From an uncultured Anaeromyxobacter sp. (GTDB taxonomy: Bacteria; Myxococcota; Myxococcia; Myxococcales; Anaeromyxobacteraceae), in assembly GCA_903904005.1 (NCBI GenBank), contig CAIVAR010000043.1, positions 1 to 34,364 of the forward strand: a DNA stretch of 34,364 nt, in the 5' to 3' direction. The notes beneath the pieces are model-generated. The model did no database searches. It was not told the DNA's origin and saw only the letters and a list, made by a program, of their open reading frames with translations. The position numbers and the translations under genes are program-made. Position 1 is the stretch's first letter; each line of letters starts with the position of its first letter. This document shows, in pieces, positions 1 through 6,913 of the stretch.

Positions 1-1
1 G

Positions 2-355
2 GCCATGCGCTACGCGGCGCGGGTGAACGGACTCGACGGGCTCGCCATCATGAAGCTCGACGTGCTCTCGGGATTTCCCGAGATCAAGGTGGCGGTGGCC
101 TACCGACTGGACGGCAAGACCCTCGACGAGATGCCCGGCGACCCGGAGGATCTCGAGCGCTGCGAGCCGATCTACGAGACGCTGCCGGGCTGGGCCGAGC
201 CGCTCAAGGGGGTCCGCAGCTGGGAGGGGCTCCCGGCGGCCGCGCGCTCCTACGTGAAGCGCCTCGAGGTCCTCACCGGCGTGCCGGTGATCGCCGTCTC
301 GGTCGGTCCCGACCGCGAGGAGACGATCCTGCTGCGGAACCCGTTCGCGGGGTAG
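2..355 (+). CDS. purA: Adenylosuccinate synthetase, C-terminal part (5' end outside window)
   Basis: Adenylosuccinate synthetase joins IMP and aspartate using GTP, the first committed step from IMP to AMP, in the cytosol. Only the last ~117 residues are present because the gene enters from the left edge. The visible part matches the family C-terminus: RYAARVNGLDGLAIMKLDVL, then the EIKVAVAY segment, a YETLPGW motif, and a conserved end resembling VPVIAVSVGPDREETI. The stop TAG is at 353-355, six bases from the end of the convergent SRPBCC gene. The ATG at 5 is an internal methionine, not the start. Identification rests on recognisable family motifs and is firm. Nothing can be said about the promoter or upstream neighbours. 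Confidence 0.95.
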   Translation, partial: AMRYAARVNGLDGLAIMKLDVLSGFPEIKVAVAYRLDGKTLDEMPGDPEDLERCEPIYETLPGWAEPLKGVRSWEGLPAAARSYVKRLEVLTGVPVIAVSVGPDREETILLRNPFAG

Positions 356-361
356 CGCGGG

Positions 362-844
362 TCAGGCGGCGCGCTGGGTCCCGGGCGCCGCGCCGAGCAG
401 GCGGGCCACCCGGTCCCTGCGGTGGTCGAAGATCCGCCCGAGCATCCGGCGGACCATGATGGGGTGCGCGACCTCGCCGAGCGGGCCGAGCGGCAGGCGG
501 TACTCCACGCGATCGCCGACCCGGGTGCCCCCGTCCACGTCGGCGAAGGTGTGGGTGTGGTGCCAGAGCGCGTAGGGTCCGCGCTCCTGGACGTCGACGA
601 AGCGGACGCCCGGCTGCCAGGCCGCGATGCGGGTCCGCCAGAGGAACGGGATCCCGAAGAGCGAGAGCCGGTAGTCGATCCGGGACCCCTCGTCGAGCGC
701 GGTGGGGACGGGCGGGAGGATGGAGAAGTGCAGGAAGTCGGGGGTGATGGCCTCCAGGTTTCGCGCATCGGCGAAGAACGCGAAGACCTCGGCGCGGGGC
801 AGGGGAACGACCTGGCTTCTCTCGAGGATGTGGATCCGGCTCAT
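362..844 (-). CDS. SRPBCC-family (START-like) ligand-binding protein
   Basis: This 160-residue soluble protein resembles the SRPBCC/polyketide-cyclase-like helix-grip fold. It opens with a short strand, then a PLPRAEVFAFFADARNLEA segment typical of the family start. Next come the alternating strands of the ligand cavity (RIDYRLSLFGIPFLWRTRI) and a closing long helix that holds RRMLGRIFDHRR. The ligand is unknown. The start ATG at 844-842 has an AGAGGT ribosome site just upstream. It is divergent from a CarH-like light and B12 sensor, and the two promoters overlap. SRPBCC proteins occur in CarH/LitR-controlled clusters with photolyases and lipid-modifying enzymes, so light-controlled expression is a reasonable inference, not shown here. 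The 3' end lies 6 bases from the purA stop. Confidence 0.85.
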   Translation of the reverse strand: MSRIHILERSQVVPLPRAEVFAFFADARNLEAITPDFLHFSILPPVPTALDEGSRIDYRLSLFGIPFLWRTRIAAWQPGVRFVDVQERGPYALWHHTHTFADVDGGTRVGDRVEYRLPLGPLGEVAHPIMVRRMLGRIFDHRRDRVARLLGAAPGTQRAA

Positions 845-865
845 CGCGACCTCTTTGCCCAGTAT

Positions 866-894
866 CTGATATTGTTAGGAAATGTATTTGTCAT
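866..894 (-). promoter_or_regulatory. Candidate sigma70-type promoter of the SRPBCC gene
   Basis: On the minus strand an ATGACA -35 (894-889) and a TATCAG -10 (871-866) are separated by 17 bases. The expected start would give a leader of about 15 bases that contains the AGAGGT ribosome site. The region is strikingly AT-rich against the surrounding GC-rich DNA. It is interleaved with the promoter of the divergent regulator. Confidence 0.45.
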
Positions 895-901
895 GGATAA
901 T
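872..901 (+). promoter_or_regulatory. Candidate promoter of the MerR/B12-binding regulator
   Basis: TTGTTA (872-877) and GATAAT (896-901) are separated by 18 bases on the plus strand, upstream of the regulator start at 952. The -10 matches the consensus at five of six positions. The elements occupy the same ~36 bases as the divergent SRPBCC promoter, so one bound protein could control both genes. Confidence 0.45.
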
Positions 902-912
902 GGCCGGACAAA
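887..912. promoter_or_regulatory. Inverted repeat TTTGTC-N14-GACAAA, candidate operator
   Basis: TTTGTC at 887-892 and GACAAA at 907-912 form a 6-bp inverted repeat with centres 20 bases apart, about two helical turns. It covers the -10 of the plus promoter and the -35 of the minus promoter. This suits repression of both by the adjacent CarH-like protein. The assignment is inference from position and symmetry. Confidence 0.35.
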
Positions 913-951
913 GTCATTGCAAGGCCTGCACGGAAAGATAGGACAGGGAGC

Positions 952-1878
952 ATGGATTCCGCGGCCGCCCACAGCCAGGACAGGTACCCGATCCGGGTCG
1001 TCGCCAGGCTCACCGGCATCCCCATCGACACCCTTCGCGCCTGGGAGCGCCGATACGGCGCCGTCGAGCCTGCCCGGGACGACCGGGGACGCCTCTACGA
1101 CGACGCCGACCTCCGGAAGCTGAAGTTGCTGCGGCGGCTCGTCGAGCGCGGGCACGCCATCGGCCGGATCGCCGGCATGGAGGAGCCGGAACTCGGCAGG
1201 CTCCTCGAGGCGGGGCTCGACCCGGAGGATCGGGACGGGAAGGCCGACGCCATCGACCTCACCGGGTTGCTCGAGGCCGTCGACCGGTACGACCTCCCCT
1301 CGGTGGATCGGATGCTCGGCAAGCTCTCGGCCGTGCTCTCCTCCCGCGAGATGGTGCACGACGTGGTGCTGCCCTTCATGCGGGAGGTGGGCAGGGGATG
1401 GCAGCTCGGTCGCTTCACGGTCGCTCAGGAGCACATGGTGTCGGGTGCCCTCCGCAACCTGCTCGGCTCCCTCGCCCGCGTCCAGGCGCCGCGCGAGGGG
1501 CGGGAGGGCATCGTCTTCGCGACCCCTCCGGGAGAGCGGCACGAACTCGGTATCACCGCTGCAGGCATGCTGGCGGCCGCGGGCGGGCTCGGCGTCACCT
1601 ACCTCGGAGCCGACCTGCCCGTCGGCGACGTGATCGAGGCGGCCCGGCGCACCGGTGCCCGGGCCGTGGTGCTCGGGCTCACGAGGTCGGTGGGGATCCC
1701 GGAGGCGGTCGAGGCCATCCGCGCCATCGCCGAGGGGGTCCCGCGCGGCGTCGAGGTCTTCGTCGGCGGCGCGGCCGCCGAGGCCCACCCGGACGCGATC
1801 CGGCAGGTCGGCGCCACGCTGCTCAGGTCCTTCGATGCGCTCGAGGGCGCCTACCGCACGATGGGCGGTCGATTCTAG
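952..1878 (+). CDS. MerR-family regulator with cobalamin-binding domain (CarH/LitR-like light sensor)
   Basis: A 308-residue transcription factor. Residues ~12-36 (YPIRVVARLTGIPIDTLRAW) are a MerR winged-helix DNA-binding domain. Residues ~100-170 form the helical cap of a B12-binding module, and ~185-300 the Rossmann-like cobalamin domain. Both diagnostic motifs of CarH-type photoreceptors are present: W150-x9-E160-H161 in the cap, and E195-x-H197-x-x-G200, where H197 would be the lower axial ligand. In this family adenosylcobalamin drives tetramerisation and operator binding in the dark, and light breaks the Co-C bond and releases DNA. The complete motif set suggests a working light sensor. 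It probably regulates itself and the divergent SRPBCC gene. Its stop abuts the stop of the convergent FHA gene with no base between them. Confidence 0.92.
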   Translation: MDSAAAHSQDRYPIRVVARLTGIPIDTLRAWERRYGAVEPARDDRGRLYDDADLRKLKLLRRLVERGHAIGRIAGMEEPELGRLLEAGLDPEDRDGKADAIDLTGLLEAVDRYDLPSVDRMLGKLSAVLSSREMVHDVVLPFMREVGRGWQLGRFTVAQEHMVSGALRNLLGSLARVQAPREGREGIVFATPPGERHELGITAAGMLAAAGGLGVTYLGADLPVGDVIEAARRTGARAVVLGLTRSVGIPEAVEAIRAIAEGVPRGVEVFVGGAAAEAHPDAIRQVGATLLRSFDALEGAYRTMGGRF

Positions 1879-2601
1879 CTACGGGAGCAGCAGGGCCGCC
1901 GCCGCCGTCGCGGCGGCTGCCGCGAGGAGCGCGGTCCGGGCCGGCCACGGGCGTGGGCGATCCGGGCGACCTTCGGGCCTCCTGCCGGCCGGCGGAGGCG
2001 GGTCGATCCCGAGGGCCAGCACCGTTCGCCCCACGCGGAGCTCGTCACCGGGCGTGAACGTCCGGGGCCCCACCACGCGCACCTCTCCGAGCCAGAGCCC
2101 GTTCCGGCTCCCGAGATCCCGCACCGTCACGCATCCGTCCACGACGTCGATGCGGGCGTGGCTGCGGGAAACGGAAGGGTCGTCGATCCGGATCGCGGAG
2201 AGCGCACCCCGCCCCAGGACGCCGGCGCGGAGCGGGAGCCGCCGCCCTGCCGCCGGTCCAGCGAGGACGTGGAGGTCTGGACCCGGATCGGGGAGCGCGC
2301 CGCGGAGCGCCGCGTGGAGGAGCGCCCGTGCCCCGGTGGCTGTCCCCGCGTCCTCCCAGCCAGCGAGGATCCGGTGGACACCCACGGCGGCCGACTGCCC
2401 GGGGCGGAGCAGGCGTCGCTCGCCGCGCGGGGGGCGCCGGCCGTCGATCCGGACGGGGCGGTCCGGGATCTCGAGCACGAGACCGGGAACCTCGGCGCCG
2501 GTGACGCGGACGGAGGGCAGGGGCTCGGCGGACACGCCGGGGGGCAGCGCGATCTCCCGGTCGGGCGTGCCGGGACTCCGGACGGTGGCGCGGGAGGTCA
2601 T
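1879..2601 (-). CDS. FHA-domain protein with C-terminal membrane anchor
   Basis: A 240-residue protein. Residues ~130-205 form a forkhead-associated domain, which binds phosphothreonine peptides. The hallmarks are visible: LGRG at the first conserved strand, VSRSHARI for the binding loop, and DLGSRNGLWLGE. The N-terminal ~120 residues are not recognised. After a basic, proline-rich linker the protein ends in an alanine/leucine helix (TALLAAAAATAAAALLLP), probably a tail anchor with the FHA domain in the cytosol. The ATG at 2601-2599 follows a strong GGAGGTGAT ribosome site that lies at the end of comEC, eight bases after that gene's stop. The two are almost certainly co-transcribed. The phosphorylated partner is unknown; Ser/Thr kinases are plausible since one is encoded at 13452. 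Confidence 0.88.
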   Translation of the reverse strand: MTSRATVRSPGTPDREIALPPGVSAEPLPSVRVTGAEVPGLVLEIPDRPVRIDGRRPPRGERRLLRPGQSAAVGVHRILAGWEDAGTATGARALLHAALRGALPDPGPDLHVLAGPAAGRRLPLRAGVLGRGALSAIRIDDPSVSRSHARIDVVDGCVTVRDLGSRNGLWLGEVRVVGPRTFTPGDELRVGRTVLALGIDPPPPAGRRPEGRPDRPRPWPARTALLAAAAATAAAALLLP

Positions 2602-2609
2602 CGAGGGGA

Positions 2610-4937
2610 TCACCTCCCCCGGAGCAGCGCCCAGGCATCGAGCGCGTCCTCGGGACGGGCGCGCCAGACCCGCCTCCCGTCGCTGCGGAAGCGCACCGGC
2701 CCCCGGTCGGTGCGCAGGAGCTCGGCCCCCACCTCCCGCCAGCGCTCCACGGTCTCCCCGTGGGGGAAGCCATAGCGGTTCCCCGCCCCGACGGGGAAGA
2801 CGACCCAGCGCGGCCGGGTGGCGGCGACGAGCCCGCGCCCGGAGCTGGTCCGGCTGCCGTGGTGCGGCGCCTTCACCACGTCGACGGTGGGGATCCCCGC
2901 AGAGCGGAGCGCCGCCTCGCCGGCCGCCTCGACGTCCCCGGGCAGGAGGAACGACGTTTCCCCGTAGGTGACGTGCAGGACGAGCGAGGCGTCGTTCTCG
3001 ACGAGCCGGCGGTCGCCCCGCGGCGGGCCGAGCACCCGGAAGCCCACCCCGGCGATCGACACCTCGTCGCCCGCCGCGAGCTCGGTGACGTGGGGAAGGC
3101 GACCGAAGGCGGCGCGGGCCGTCTCGTCCCCCCGGTCCCAGGAGGCGAAGACGCGCCCGCCGCCGAGGCCGGACGCGACGGCCGGCAGCCCCTGGAGGTG
3201 ATCGGGGTGGGGATGGGAGACGAAGATCGCGGCGAGCCGGGTCACGCCCATGTCGCGGAGGAAGGGGAGGACGTCGCGGGCTCCGGGATCGTAGCGGCCG
3301 GACGGATCCCCGCCGGCGTCGACGACGACGGCCGAACCGTCGGGCAGCCGGACGATGGTGCAGTCCCCCTGCCCCACGGCGAGGAAGGTGACCTCGATCC
3401 CCGGGCGGAGCGCGGCGGCGGCGCGCCTTGCCGGACCGGGCAGGAGGAGCGCCCCGCAGGCGACCGCCGTGAGCCCCCACCGCAGGCGCCCCCGCGCCAG
3501 CAGGGCCGCCGCTCCGGACCCGTAGCTGAGTGCCACGAGCCCCCAGCCCGGGGAGGCGAGCCCCACCGCGGCCAACGGGGGCGCCGCGAACCCGGCGTTC
3601 ACCGCCAGGAAGATCGAGGCGAGCGGCCGACAACCCCAGAGCACCGCCGGGAGGAGCGGCGGCGCCACCGCGCTGGCCAGGAAGGCGAGGGCGGCGAGCA
3701 CGGTGAGCGCCGAGGCGACCGGGAGCGCCACCGCGTTCGAGAGGATGGCCACCGTCGAGAGGCTCCGGAAGTGGAGGACGAGCAGGGGGGCGGTGGCGGC
3801 GGTCGCGGCGGCGCTGGCGCAGGCGCCCTGGATCGCCGCCTCGATGGCCCTCCCGCGCCAGCGGGAGCGATCGGGGGCGAAGGGCACCGCCTCCCGGAGC
3901 GGCCGGGCGAGGGCCACGAGCCCCGCAACCGAGGCGAAGGAGAGCTGGAACGAGACGTCGACGAGCGCGCCGGGATCCACCGCGAGGATCGCCAGCGCCG
4001 CGATGGCCAGCGCCGAGGCGGGGTCGTTCCCGCGCCCCAGGATGGCGGCGCCGAAGACGAGCCCGGCCGCGACGGCCGAGCGGAGGACGGGGACCGTCGC
4101 CCCGGTGGCGACGGCGTAGAGGGCGGTGACGGGGAGGCAGGCGGCCGCCGCCGCGCGCCGCACGTCGAACCGGGAGGCGAGGGCCGGAAGGCGCAGGAGC
4201 ACCGCCTGGAGGGCGCGCCACGTCCCGATCGCGACGACGGCCAGGTGGAGCCCGGAAACCGAGAGCACGTGGGCGAGACCGCTGCGGGCGAAGCGCTCCC
4301 TCGTGGCCGCGTCGACCTGCGACTCGTCCCCGGCGCCGATGGCCCGGACGAGCGCGGCCTCGGCCGGCGGGAGCGTCCTCGAGACCGCCGACCCGAAGGC
4401 GATCCGGGCCGCCGCGACGGGGGAGAGGGGGGACGGGGAGCCGGTCCGGGCCGGAGGGGTGCGGGTCCACGCCTGCGCGGCCACCCCGTGGGCGCCGAGG
4501 GCCAGGGCTCCGTCGCGACCACCCGGGTTCCGGGGGCCGAGGGGTTCCCGCACCTCCACCGAGAGGAGCACCTCGTCGAGGGGGGCGAGGGGAAGGGGGA
4601 GGTCGGGCGCGGAGACCTCGAAGCGTCCTTCCGTGCCGCCGGTCACCAGGAACCGGGCCCGTTCCTCCTGCCGCCGCGGCATCGACACCACGCGACCCTG
4701 GAGGGTCGTCGTCCCTGCAGGGGCGGATCCCGGCTCCACGGAGGAGGCCCCACCGGCCGCGAAGCCCGCCGCGGCGAAGGCGACGGGCAGCACCCCCACC
4801 CATCCCGCCAGGAGCGCCGAGCCCGATCCGGCCAAAACCGAAAACGTTCCTGGTTTCAGATAGATGGCAGCCGCTGTCCCCAGCGCAAAGGCGGTGGCGG
4901 CGAGCTGGATGCGCCGGGAATTCCTCAGGAAATACAT
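2610..4937 (-). CDS. comEC: ComEC/Rec2-family DNA-uptake channel protein
   Basis: ComEC forms the inner-membrane channel that carries single-stranded DNA into the cytosol during transformation, and its metallo-beta-lactamase domain is thought to degrade the other strand. Using the ATG at 4937, the protein has ~775 residues in the usual order. It begins with N-terminal membrane helices and a soluble OB-like segment. The multi-helix competence domain follows, beginning near RERFARSGLAHVLSVSGLHL. The C-terminal lactamase-like domain starts at VGQGDCTIVRLPDG and carries the HPHPDH metal motif and a later PHHGS. No strong ribosome site decides the start; a TTG at 4979 would add 14 residues. It lies directly upstream of the FHA gene and diverges from cdnL. 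Confidence 0.93.
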   Translation of the reverse strand: MYFLRNSRRIQLAATAFALGTAAAIYLKPGTFSVLAGSGSALLAGWVGVLPVAFAAAGFAAGGASSVEPGSAPAGTTTLQGRVVSMPRRQEERARFLVTGGTEGRFEVSAPDLPLPLAPLDEVLLSVEVREPLGPRNPGGRDGALALGAHGVAAQAWTRTPPARTGSPSPLSPVAAARIAFGSAVSRTLPPAEAALVRAIGAGDESQVDAATRERFARSGLAHVLSVSGLHLAVVAIGTWRALQAVLLRLPALASRFDVRRAAAAACLPVTALYAVATGATVPVLRSAVAAGLVFGAAILGRGNDPASALAIAALAILAVDPGALVDVSFQLSFASVAGLVALARPLREAVPFAPDRSRWRGRAIEAAIQGACASAAATAATAPLLVLHFRSLSTVAILSNAVALPVASALTVLAALAFLASAVAPPLLPAVLWGCRPLASIFLAVNAGFAAPPLAAVGLASPGWGLVALSYGSGAAALLARGRLRWGLTAVACGALLLPGPARRAAAALRPGIEVTFLAVGQGDCTIVRLPDGSAVVVDAGGDPSGRYDPGARDVLPFLRDMGVTRLAAIFVSHPHPDHLQGLPAVASGLGGGRVFASWDRGDETARAAFGRLPHVTELAAGDEVSIAGVGFRVLGPPRGDRRLVENDASLVLHVTYGETSFLLPGDVEAAGEAALRSAGIPTVDVVKAPHHGSRTSSGRGLVAATRPRWVVFPVGAGNRYGFPHGETVERWREVGAELLRTDRGPVRFRSDGRRVWRARPEDALDAWALLRGR

Positions 4938-4961
4938 GGAGAATGAATGGTTTCTTCGGCA

Positions 4962-4990
4962 TTGACGCGGCGCAAGCAAAGTGGTAGGGT
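4962..4990 (+). promoter_or_regulatory. Candidate promoter of cdnL
   Basis: TTGACG (4962-4967) and TAGGGT (4985-4990) are separated by 17 bases. The predicted start leaves a leader of about 70 bases before the cdnL ATG, which has its own GGAGGAAATC ribosome site. The -35 lies within the putative start region of the divergent comEC. Confidence 0.5.
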
Positions 4991-5065
4991 TCGCACTCCA
5001 GGCCCAGCGCCCGCCCGCCCGAAGACCCGGGTGTCGGCTAAAGCGGCGGCGGGGCGGAGGAAATC

Positions 5066-5584
5066 ATGGCGCCATCCCAGAATCCGTCGGGCCCGTCCTT
5101 CAAGGTCGGGGACAAGGCAGTCTACCCTGGCCAGGGAGTCGGCGAGGTCATGGGTATCGAGCACAAGGAGGTCGCCGGCCAGCGGCAGTCCTTCTACGTC
5201 CTCCGGATCCTCGACAACGGGATGAAGATCATGATCCCGATGAACAAGGTGGGCTCGGTCGGCCTCCGCGAGATCATCGGCGACAAGGAGGTCCGCAAGG
5301 TCTACAGCATCCTCCGGGAGAAGGAGGTCTCGGTCGACAGCACGACCTGGAACCGCCGCTACCGGGAGTACATGGACAAGATCAAGACCGGCTCGGTCTT
5401 CGAGATCGCCGAGGTGCTTCGCGACCTCTACCTGCTCCGCTCCGACAAGGACCTCTCCTTCGGCGAGCGCAAGATGCTCGACACGGCCCGGTCCCTCCTC
5501 ATCAAGGAGCTCGCCATCGCGAAGGACTGCGACGAGCAGGACGTCGAGACGGAGCTCCGGAAGATCTTCAACATCGCCAACTGA
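5066..5584 (+). CDS. cdnL: CdnL/CarD-family RNA polymerase-binding transcription regulator
   Basis: A 172-residue protein of the CarD_CdnL_TRCF family. The N-terminal Tudor-like RNA polymerase interaction domain runs from FKVGDKAVYPGQGVGEVMGI through NKVGSVGLREI. The C-terminal helical domain (~75-172) includes NRRYREYMDKIKTGS and LSFGERKMLDTARSLLIKEL. In myxobacteria CdnL stabilises the open complex at sigma-A promoters, including rRNA promoters, and is essential. The length matches stand-alone CdnL rather than CarD, which carries an added HMG-like tail. The start ATG at 5066 has a GGAGGAAATC site immediately upstream. It is followed after 172 bases by ispDF and has a hairpin just beyond its stop. 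Confidence 0.95.
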   Translation: MAPSQNPSGPSFKVGDKAVYPGQGVGEVMGIEHKEVAGQRQSFYVLRILDNGMKIMIPMNKVGSVGLREIIGDKEVRKVYSILREKEVSVDSTTWNRRYREYMDKIKTGSVFEIAEVLRDLYLLRSDKDLSFGERKMLDTARSLLIKELAIAKDCDEQDVETELRKIFNIAN

Positions 5585-5592
5585 GGGCGGGG

Positions 5593-5618
5593 GTCCGGGG
5601 CGGCATGCCGTTTCGGAC
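5593..5618 (+). terminator. Hairpin after cdnL, possible terminator
   Basis: GTCCGGGGCGGC and GCCGTTTCGGAC can pair along 11-12 positions around CATG, with three G-U wobbles in the middle. It begins 8 bases after the cdnL stop. There is no U-run after it, so efficient intrinsic termination is uncertain; it may be a 3'-end stabiliser. Confidence 0.4.
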
Positions 5619-5756
5619 AGCCAGCGCCGACGTCCGCCGCGCGGCCCCTGGCTTGCGCGGCGGTCTCGTTTCGGGGCACCGATGCGAGGCGTTCCGGACG
5701 GGGAGGGCATCGAGGGTGGACCAAAGCACGGGGAGTGCCAGCCCGGTGGAGGGGCC

Positions 5757-6902
5757 GTGATCGGCGGCGAGCGCGTGGGGGCCATCCTGGCGGCCGGAGG
5801 CGCCGGACTGCGGGCCGGCCAGGCCAAGCAGTGGGTGACCCTCGGGGGCGAGACCGTCCTGCGCCGGGCGGCGCGGGTGCTCGCCGGAAGCGGCGTGGTC
5901 GACGAGATCGTCGCCGTCGTCCCCGCCGGCGACGAGGCCAGGGGCGAGGCCGATCTCCAGGGGCTCGCCGTGCCCGTCCGGGCCGTGGCCGGCGGGGCCG
6001 CGCGCGCCGACTCGGTGCGCGCCGGGCTAGAGGCGCTGGGGGACGTCGCCGTGGTGCTCGTCCACGACGCGGCGCGCCCGTTCGCCTCCCCCGGGCTCGC
6101 CCGAGCCGTCGCCGAGGCGGCCGCGGCGCGAGGCGCGGCGCTGGCGGCGCTGCCCGCCACCGACACGGTGAAGCGGGGCGACGGGGACCGGGTCGCCGAG
6201 ACGCTCGACCGGCGCGTCCTCTGGCTCGCCCAGACCCCACAGGGATTCCGCGCCCCGCTCCTGCGGCAGGCCTTCGCGGCGGCGGGCGGATCGGCCGCCG
6301 TGGCCACCGACGAGTGCCAGCTCGTGGAGCGGCTCGGCGCCGAGGTGGTGCTCGTGCCGGGCGAGGCGGGCAACTTCAAGATCACCGGGGCCGACGACCT
6401 GGCCCGGGCGCGCGCGCTCCTCGAGCCCGCCGTGGCCATGGGCGTGGGCTACGACGTCCACGCCTTCGCCCCCGGGCGGAAGCTGGTCCTGGGCGGCGTG
6501 GCGTTCGAAGGGGACGGGCTCCTCGGCCACTCCGACGCCGACATCTGCGCCCACGCCATCTGCGACGCGGTCCTGGGCGCGGCCGGCCTGGGGGACATCG
6601 GACGCCACTTCCCCGACACCGACCCGCGGTGGAAGGGGGTCTCCTCGCTCCTCCTGCTCCGCGAGGTCGCCGGCAAGGCCCGCGCGCTGGGCTGGTCGGT
6701 GGGGAACTGCGACGTCACCCTGGCGGCCCGGCGTCCGAAGATCGCGCCGCGGGCCGACGAGATGCGGGCCCGGCTCGCCGAGGCGCTCGGCGTCTCCCCG
6801 GCCCAGGTGAACGTCAAGGGCACCACCGGGGAGGGGCTGGGGTTCGTGGGGCGGGGCGAGGGGATCGCCGCCCACGCTGTGGCGCTGCTGGTTCGCAGGT
6901 AG
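5757..6902 (+). CDS. ispDF: Bifunctional IspD-IspF enzyme of the MEP isoprenoid pathway
   Basis: A fusion of 381 residues carrying two non-consecutive steps of isopentenyl diphosphate synthesis. IspD (residues ~1-227) transfers CMP to methylerythritol 4-phosphate: see AILAAGGAGLR, DAARPF, PATDTVK and QTPQGFR. IspF (from ~228) makes the cyclic diphosphate: MGVGYDVHAF, LLGHSDADICAHAICDA, HFPDTDP and NVKGTTGEGLG. The metal and active-site Asp/His residues of IspF are present. In the IspD nucleotide loop the usual PKQ reads AKQ (QAKQW), losing the proline but keeping the lysine. The GTG at 5757 follows GGTGGAGGGG and is preferred over the upstream ATG at 5682, whose extra 25 residues do not look conserved. 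cysS follows 11 bases later. Confidence 0.94.
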   Translation: MIGGERVGAILAAGGAGLRAGQAKQWVTLGGETVLRRAARVLAGSGVVDEIVAVVPAGDEARGEADLQGLAVPVRAVAGGAARADSVRAGLEALGDVAVVLVHDAARPFASPGLARAVAEAAAARGAALAALPATDTVKRGDGDRVAETLDRRVLWLAQTPQGFRAPLLRQAFAAAGGSAAVATDECQLVERLGAEVVLVPGEAGNFKITGADDLARARALLEPAVAMGVGYDVHAFAPGRKLVLGGVAFEGDGLLGHSDADICAHAICDAVLGAAGLGDIGRHFPDTDPRWKGVSSLLLLREVAGKARALGWSVGNCDVTLAARRPKIAPRADEMRARLAEALGVSPAQVNVKGTTGEGLGFVGRGEGIAAHAVALLVRR

Positions 6903-6913
6903 GGGACTTCGAG

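Noticed and set aside
2760-4946. A 728-codon plus-strand frame antisense to comEC
   Set aside because: Its translation is a Gly/Arg/Glu/Asp-rich shadow, whereas the minus-strand frame has the complete ComEC domain order and the HPHPDH motif.
4938-4979. TTG at 4979 as the comEC start
   Set aside because: Neither it nor the ATG at 4937 has a good ribosome site. The ATG was kept because it avoids a rare start and overlap with the likely cdnL promoter; this is not decisive.
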